Shown here piece by piece: positions 58,947-64,000 of a DNA stretch of 64,000 nt (its first letter is position 1; every line of letters starts with the position of its first letter). The stretch lies in NCBI GenBank assembly GCA_001600455.1, contig BCKC01000008.1:965345-1029344 (forward strand), read 5' to 3'. This DNA is from Endocalyx cinctus (Eukaryota; Ascomycota; Sordariomycetes; Amphisphaeriales; Apiosporaceae). A model generated the notes under the pieces. The model searched no databases and was not told where the DNA came from. It was given only the letters and a program-made list of their open reading frames with translations. Position numbers and translations under genes: made by a program.

Positions 58947-60668
58947 GGCAAATGTATTGTAGTGGAAGATTAGAATAAGAATGTAGCGCAGTGTCGAGTG
59001 AAAAAAAGAGGGGGTTGTTGTATGTTTGATATTCGTTTCTATTCGCCTATTTTTTTTTATGACATGGTCTTTTCCGCTTTCTTTTTCTTTCCTTTATTGC
59101 TTTTCTGTCGGAGATAGAGACTGCAGAATAGATGAGGCAACAGAGTCGCAAAGGGTTTAGAGGTTGATGAAGTAAGTGAGTAAGTATAATAGACTAGTAT
59201 GGTGATTTTACAGCAGGAAAGGTTATTTTGGTGTCTGTTCGCCTTGCTTTTTCATGTAGTCTATGTGAGAAAAAAAAAAAGAGAGTAAGAGAGAGAGACG
59301 GAGAAAATGAGCGTAAGAGTATATTCAAGTAAAATAATTTTATTACTATTATTATTATTATTGCAAAAGAAGGTAAAGGAGGGAGACGAAGTTGGGGGTT
59401 AAAAAAAAGGGTGTCTTCGAAATGAAATATTTTTGGTCCGCATAGGAAAAATAGTAGTGGACAGAAGAGAGACAAGAAATGGACGAGCAGAGTATCGAGT
59501 GAGATTTGAGATGAGATGAGATGCATCAGTCCGTCCTTACATATAACTCCTGCATAAATTCATTTAATACAGTGTTCGAGCGTACTGCAGGTACGTACAT
59601 ATAGATACTGTACAGTAAGCTAGGCATTAATCCGTATGTAACCCGATAAATAGATTTTACATCGCGGATTATAAATTGTGGTTAAATAACGAACCCCGTT
59701 AGTAAGATATATCTACCCTTAAATTATTTATGTGAGTACGATTGCGTATAATTATTTTCTGATAGTTGCAAAACTTTACTGTATGATTAGACTATATACG
59801 CATATTTCTCATCCTCATTGAATGGTCCATATACGGTATGGTCCACGGGTATGAAGTATGGTAATTGCCCAGGTGACTGTTATATGGTATGATACGTGGC
59901 TGGTGTGGTATGTGATATGGTATGCGGTCTGGCGGTATGGTATATCCATGGATCCAACAAATAATAAAATCGAGTAGTGCGATTAGTGTTATTATTACAG
60001 CACGTTACTGCCTAATCACATACGAAAAATGATATTGTACCCCTTGTGGGATGACCTTATGAAAAAGTTTAGCATTTGCATCTATCACCGGCCTTAATGG
60101 TGCTTGAAGTACGGAGTACAAGCCTCTCACCATGCCGGCTCACCATGCCAAGCCGGATGTATCCAGAATTAAACCTTATTATGAATGTACTGTGTAGGGG
60201 CTCTAGGTGCACAGGCTCCACTAAGAAATGGACTTGTAGATTACATAGTGCTCCGTAATAGTTACCCTTTCGGCTCTACCATCCGCGCGTAATAAATTTG
60301 TGCGTGTTGTATGTGTATGTGTGTGCAATAATGAAGAGCCTGAATGATGAAATATATATATCTTTGAGTCTCGGTCTCAGAGCTGCTTAAGTCCGGCGTA
60401 AAATCCATTCCAAGAATTGATATATATATATATCACTATCTGACGCAATCAGCAAGCAGCCTGGGCCGAGAAATATCGATCGTAACAAAACCTCATGTTG
60501 GTGAATAATAATCCCCTCTTGTGCCGTCTGACACGCTTGGCATTGGGGTTAAAAAGAGCCCGATGCCTCGCCTTTTCTATCCTCTTGTGAGATGTTACTA
60601 TTACTCCGATATCTTTCATCCAAAGACCATCTCGTTATTGCAGAAAGGCTAATCCATCCTTCAACGCT
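58947..60668. other. Divergent ERF2/SDR intergenic region
   Basis: 1.7 kb. The left half is pyrimidine/purine-biased leader DNA with A-runs and an ATT trinucleotide run near 59341-59362. 59826-59947 carries a degenerate GGTATG tandem (own entry). A TACGGAGTA word lies at 60110. A (TA)n run lies near 60420. No gene. Confidence 0.6.
59826..59947. repeat. Degenerate GGTATG array
   Basis: About ten spaced or tandem copies of GGTATG or GTATGG (for example ACGGTATGGTCC, GGTATGATACG, GGTATGTGATATGGTATGCGG, GGCGGTATGGTATATCC). Period is irregular, about 10 to 20 bases. No flanking repeat or frame. Confidence 0.7.
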
Positions 60669-61562
60669 ATGACGTCTCAAATCAACACAATTCTACTCAT
60701 CGGAGCGACCTCCGGCATTGGGGAAGCTTTGCTTCGCCGATTTCATCATCTTGGAAAGAAGATCATCGCCACCGGTCGTAACGAGAAAAAGTTAGATGAA
60801 CTGGCTATGGAATTAGAAGGGCTTGAGACACGGGTGGTAAGACATTATCTACAGTTGACAAATATAATCCGAACTATATTCTAATTATATATGTAGTTTG
60901 ATATAACCGACCTTGACTCGCTTTCGCCCAAGGTGTCAAAATTACTGAGCGACTTTCCAACTCTTGATACAGTTTTCATCAGTGCTGGAATCCAGAAATC
61001 TTTTAGTTTTTTTGATTCGTCTCAAACCGAGGTCGTTAATAATACCATCAGTCAAGAAATCACCACTAATCTAACCGCTCCCGCCCTGCTGATACAACTA
61101 TTTGCCCCTTACCTCTTAAACCGTGCCAAGGCCGGGAAGAAATCTAACATCTTCATTACGAGCTCTGCGATAGGTTATGTGCCTCTTGGCTTCTACCCAG
61201 TCTACTGCGCTACCAAATCTGGCGTTCAGGCTATGGTCAAGTGCTTCCGTCAACAGCTGAGCTTTGCCGGCCCCGAGGCTATTCAAAACATGAATATCGT
61301 CGAGGTCGTACCGCCGTACGTCGATACCGGCCTGGACAAAGAGCATCGAGCACAAATCGAGGCTATGCAAGGGGGATCGAGTAACTCGTTTCCGCCCATG
61401 CCGCTTGCCGAATTTGTTAGCAAGTTCTTCGAGAGTTTGGATCAACTGACGCCCGACGGATCCATCAAGAAGGAAATAGCGGTGGGATTCGCCGATGTAG
61501 CTACCGTAGCTTGGAGAAATAGCTTTGAGGAAATCTACAAACAGATGGGATTATCTGTATAA
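60669..61562 (+). CDS. Short-chain dehydrogenase/reductase (DltE-like)
   Basis: Classical SDR-fold NAD(P)-dependent oxidoreductase. Exons 60669-60836 and 60897-61562 give 277 aa. The cofactor motif is GATSGIG (residues 12-18), and the following ATGRNEKKL has an Arg suited to NADPH. Then come the FDITDLDS region, the SAGIQ stretch in place of the usual NAG, and a catalytic Ser (about 145) in ITSSAIGY with YCATK (Y159, K163). It ends in a polar tail with a WRNSFEEIYKQMG helix. It resembles the DltE-type SDR group often annotated in fungi as a hypothetical oxidoreductase; the substrate is unknown. It is not flanked by biosynthetic genes. Confidence 0.85.
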
Positions 61563-62796
61563 GATGGAGAATCAACTCTTCTATTCTCTCCGTACGGAGT
61601 ACTCCGTAAATAAGTTTTAACGTGATAGTTTTTTATTACGGATAATGATCCGGAGTAATAATAATATTACACCTGTTTAACTTTACCGAATTTGGCAATT
61701 TTGAATGTTCTTATCCAGCTACCGTGTCAGGGGCAGCCAGGGTGGGTATCGGGTCGGTGGCCTGTACGGGGAAAAAGGTGCCCGGGAGTGTCCGAGAAAA
61801 CGGGGGGTGTTTTTTTTTTTTTTTTTATCAAAAGTAGACTGTTTTCGGCTCTTTTTCTTCAGATCAAGCTGTCGTCTAATAGTTCAGACAGATTCGTTGG
61901 TTTTTTTTTAGAAGAAAAAAAAAAGTTTTCAGATAACAACGTATGTTCCTCCCCGCGGCCGGAAGACCAGTATTTCAATGTGATTTCCATACTACCTATG
62001 GCCTGATATTCGAACCTACAATATATTACTGTCAGCGAGCTTAACACCTCTATACCTGAGCACCACCCAGCTAGAATCACGTTGTTCCGCACAGCAGTGC
62101 TCTAGCTTATTCACTGCTGTACCACCAGACCAACTGCCACCCAACTAGAGGTGCCATATGCGGACAGACCAGTCAGTATATGACAAGGCTGTACAGGAAA
62201 GGTTATTAATACTAAGCATTGCCCGCCAAACGCTTAGGCCTTCACTATATGTTAGGGAGAGCTTGAGTAAGTGATGTGGGTAGGTATATATCGCTGTAAA
62301 CAACTAGACACACTTATTTGAAGTATTGCCCGTACCACGTCCCATTTCCTTCGGGATCCGTTTTCTTCGCATAACTTATCTGGTGTACGAAGTATAAGTA
62401 TGTATAAATATAACTGCTCAGGACCACCACTTGATTGATAAGTAGCTGAGACAGTAAAAGCGGAAAATGCGCTATCCCCGATTTGTACATCCATATGGAT
62501 GGATAAATCAGTTACCCGTGCCACGCCCCACTTATCCTGAGTTCGTTTGGGACACTACAAGTAGCTTTTAAGTGCATAATAGCGATTCTATTGCATATTG
62601 ATACTCAATCCCATTAATTGATCCCAAGAAGCTACTTCTATCGATAAGGATTTTTACATGAAGCTTCCAATATCCGAATGATCATTTCTGTGTTCGTGTC
62701 GCGTACTCAACATTATTATTTAAGCTTATCCGACATAGAATTTTAAGAGATTCCACAAGAAAAAAATCGAATAGAAGAAAGCAGAAGAAAAACGCC
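61563..62796. other. SDR-PRP38 intergenic region
   Basis: 1.2 kb. Just after the SDR stop it holds the palindromic word GTACGGAGTACTCCGTA (about 61592-61608), a long T-run near 61809-61826 and another A-run near 61915. Frames at 61692-62006 and 62252-62524 lack protein features. The last 150 bases are the AT-rich PRP38 promoter. Confidence 0.55.
61592..61608. promoter_or_regulatory. Inverted TACGGAGTA palindrome
   Basis: TACGGAGTA at 61593-61601 overlaps TACTCCGTA at 61600-61608, forming a 16-base perfect palindrome 25-30 bases after the SDR stop codon. The same word occurs singly at seven other intergenic sites. It could act in 3' end formation, as a hairpin, or be a residue of a small mobile element. 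Confidence 0.6.
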
Positions 62797-63627
62797 ATGA
62801 AATCCGACACCCACCATGCCGACGAGCGGCGCTTCCTGGACGAACGGGGCGGCAACGTCGAACTGGCGCCGAACGGGCTGAACCCGGCGACGATCATGGA
62901 GAAGGCGGTGCGTGAGCGGATCGTGGACAGCTACTTCTGGAAGGAGCAGTGCTTCGGCGTGAACGAGGCGGACATAATAGACCGGGTGGTCGACCACGTC
63001 AGCTTCATCGGCGGTACCTACGGCGTCTCGCAGAAGCCGACGCCGTTCCTGTGCCTCGCCTTCAAGCTGCTGCAGCTAGCCCCCGGCGACGACGTGATCG
63101 AGGAGTACCTGCGGTTCGGCGGCGACAAGTTCAAGTACCTGCGCGCGCTCGCGTGCTTCTACGTGCGGCTGACGCGCCGCGCCGAGAACGTCTACAAGAT
63201 CCTCGAGCCTTTTCTGCAGGATTATCGGAAGCTGAGGAGGAAAGGTCGCGCGGGTACCAGCTTGACCTTCATCGACCAGTTCGTCGACGACTTGTTGACC
63301 AAGGACCGCGTCTGCGCCACTAGTCTCTGGCAGATGACCAAGCGCGAGATATTGGAAGATCTAGAGGTCTTGGAACCACGCGAGAGCCCGCTGGGCGACA
63401 TTGAGGAACTGCTGGAGGAGATGGATGATAATGCCAAGGACGAGGTTATGGACGACGTCCGTGAGGGTAGCAGTGATGGCGAGGTGGTGGAGAGAGAATC
63501 GGATAGAGAACGTCGACCATCGACGTCGGGATCGAGCGACAGACGAGATTCATTCTCCGGTGATCGTGACAAATCGCGAGATCGGATGGATGTGGACCAG
63601 AGCGATAGTGATGATTCAAAGAGATGA
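62797..63627 (+). CDS. PRP38: Pre-mRNA-splicing factor Prp38
   Basis: Prp38 family, a U4/U6.U5 tri-snRNP-associated B-complex protein needed for spliceosome activation. Single 276-aa frame, no intron. The Prp38 fold is evident from LNPATIMEKAVRERIVDSYFW, the central KPTPFLCLAFKLLQLAP, DVIEEYLRFGGDKFKYLRALACFYVRLT, VYKILEPFLQDYRKLR and FIDQFVDDLLTKDRVC. The C-terminal 80 residues are acidic and Ser/Arg/Asp-rich, with SDRDRD-like runs, as in metazoan relatives. The coding sequence is notably GC-rich compared with its AT-rich flanks. The intron-free state is unremarkable. A plus-strand frame at 63401-63859 is a shadow of the tail. Confidence 0.93.
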   Translation: MKSDTHHADERRFLDERGGNVELAPNGLNPATIMEKAVRERIVDSYFWKEQCFGVNEADIIDRVVDHVSFIGGTYGVSQKPTPFLCLAFKLLQLAPGDDVIEEYLRFGGDKFKYLRALACFYVRLTRRAENVYKILEPFLQDYRKLRRKGRAGTSLTFIDQFVDDLLTKDRVCATSLWQMTKREILEDLEVLEPRESPLGDIEELLEEMDDNAKDEVMDDVREGSSDGEVVERESDRERRPSTSGSSDRRDSFSGDRDKSRDRMDVDQSDSDDSKR

Positions 63628-64000
63628 TGCAACTAAAAAGATGGTTTTATCGACATCTATAATCCGCGGGCAAGCACGGCTACCCCGATCTACCTCATGG
63701 GGTGCTATGGCTATTACATACAGGTATGTTTGCAAATTCGAGGAGCAATTTCTCTTTTTGAGCGTCATCGCTTATTATTGCGGTGTATCTTCATATTTAC
63801 ATAAGGATTATGGAGTCTCCCTAGGCCATTCAACTAATATACACGGGTCTTCAGGCTAAATCTTCGTGGGCTAGATTAAGCCTAACTTATGATAAGGATT
63901 CTACGAACACTAAGAAATCAAATTTCGTTACTCATGTGCCTCGAAACATGGCCCGAGAGAGTCTCGGCGATAGATAGTACTCGAGCATCATCCCAGTATT
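63628..64000. other. Right-end flank
   Basis: 373 bases after the PRP38 stop with no gene or distinctive element. Probably the PRP38 3' untranslated region and start of the next intergenic region. Confidence 0.6.

Noticed and set aside
63401..63859. 152-aa plus-strand frame overlapping PRP38
   Set aside because: Shadow of the PRP38 acidic tail extending into the 3' flank.
1..64000. Secondary-metabolite gene cluster or prokaryote-style defence system
   Set aside because: No polyketide synthase, NRPS, terpene synthase, P450 cluster, NLR or restriction genes are present; the SDR, transporter and lyase are scattered among housekeeping genes.

Overview
The window is nuclear DNA from a filamentous ascomycete (Pezizomycotina). 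It resembles Sordariomycetes and possibly Xylariales, but that placement is an impression, not something I could test. The evidence is short spliceosomal introns with GTAAGT/GTATGT-like donors and CTRAY-type branch sites, single-copy eukaryotic housekeeping genes on both strands, fungal-only families (PalI/Rim9, group-5 AspE-type septin, Eos1, PL4 rhamnogalacturonan lyase), and AT-rich intergenic DNA full of TAGGTA/TACCTA and TACGGAGTA words. I see no virus, plasmid, CRISPR array or rRNA. I rebuilt gene models by hand, checking splice sites, reading frame and exon length sums.

Layout. 0-1.6 kb: no secure gene, only a doubtful membrane-protein-like relic. 1.6-3.9 kb (-): PalI/Rim9 pH sensor. 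6.8-9.1 kb (+): ABC1-family kinase (Mcp2/ADCK1 type). 12.5-14.2 kb (+): AspE-type septin. 15.7-17.3 kb (-): unrecognised fungal protein. 19.3-20.2 kb (+): small protein with a repetitive Asp/Asn/Thr/Lys tail. 20.2-25.3 kb: gene-poor DNA rich in homopolymers. 25.3-26.5 kb (+): Yap-like bZIP factor. 27.9-29.4 kb (-): choline/ethanolamine phosphotransferase. 30.1-30.4 kb: degenerate repeat beside a tRNA-like Pol III unit.

31.1-40.7 kb is the densest stretch: gamma-COP (SEC21, -), TRM44 (-), eIF1 (SUI1, +), TYW3 (+) and MIC19 (-). Three of these five serve translation or tRNA modification. 40.7-44.2 kb is gene-free and holds LTR-like remnants. 44.2-46.7 kb (+): ten-exon Rim4-like RNA-binding protein. 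48.3-49.7 kb (+): SSS-family transporter lacking the expected N-terminus. 50.1-51.1 kb (-) and 51.7-52.6 kb (+): divergent pair mL45 and EOS1. 52.8-53.4 kb (-): small gene with an apparent frame break. 54.2-56.1 kb (-): secreted rhamnogalacturonan lyase. 56.9-58.9 kb (-): DHHC palmitoyltransferase (Erf2 type). 60.7-61.6 kb (+): short-chain dehydrogenase. 62.8-63.6 kb (+): splicing factor Prp38.

The genes do not form an obvious biosynthetic cluster or defence system. The main loci to revisit are the acidic-repeat gene at 19.3 kb, the tRNA-like unit and its associated repeat at 30 kb, the LTR-like pair near 41-42 kb, and the frame-broken gene near 53 kb.
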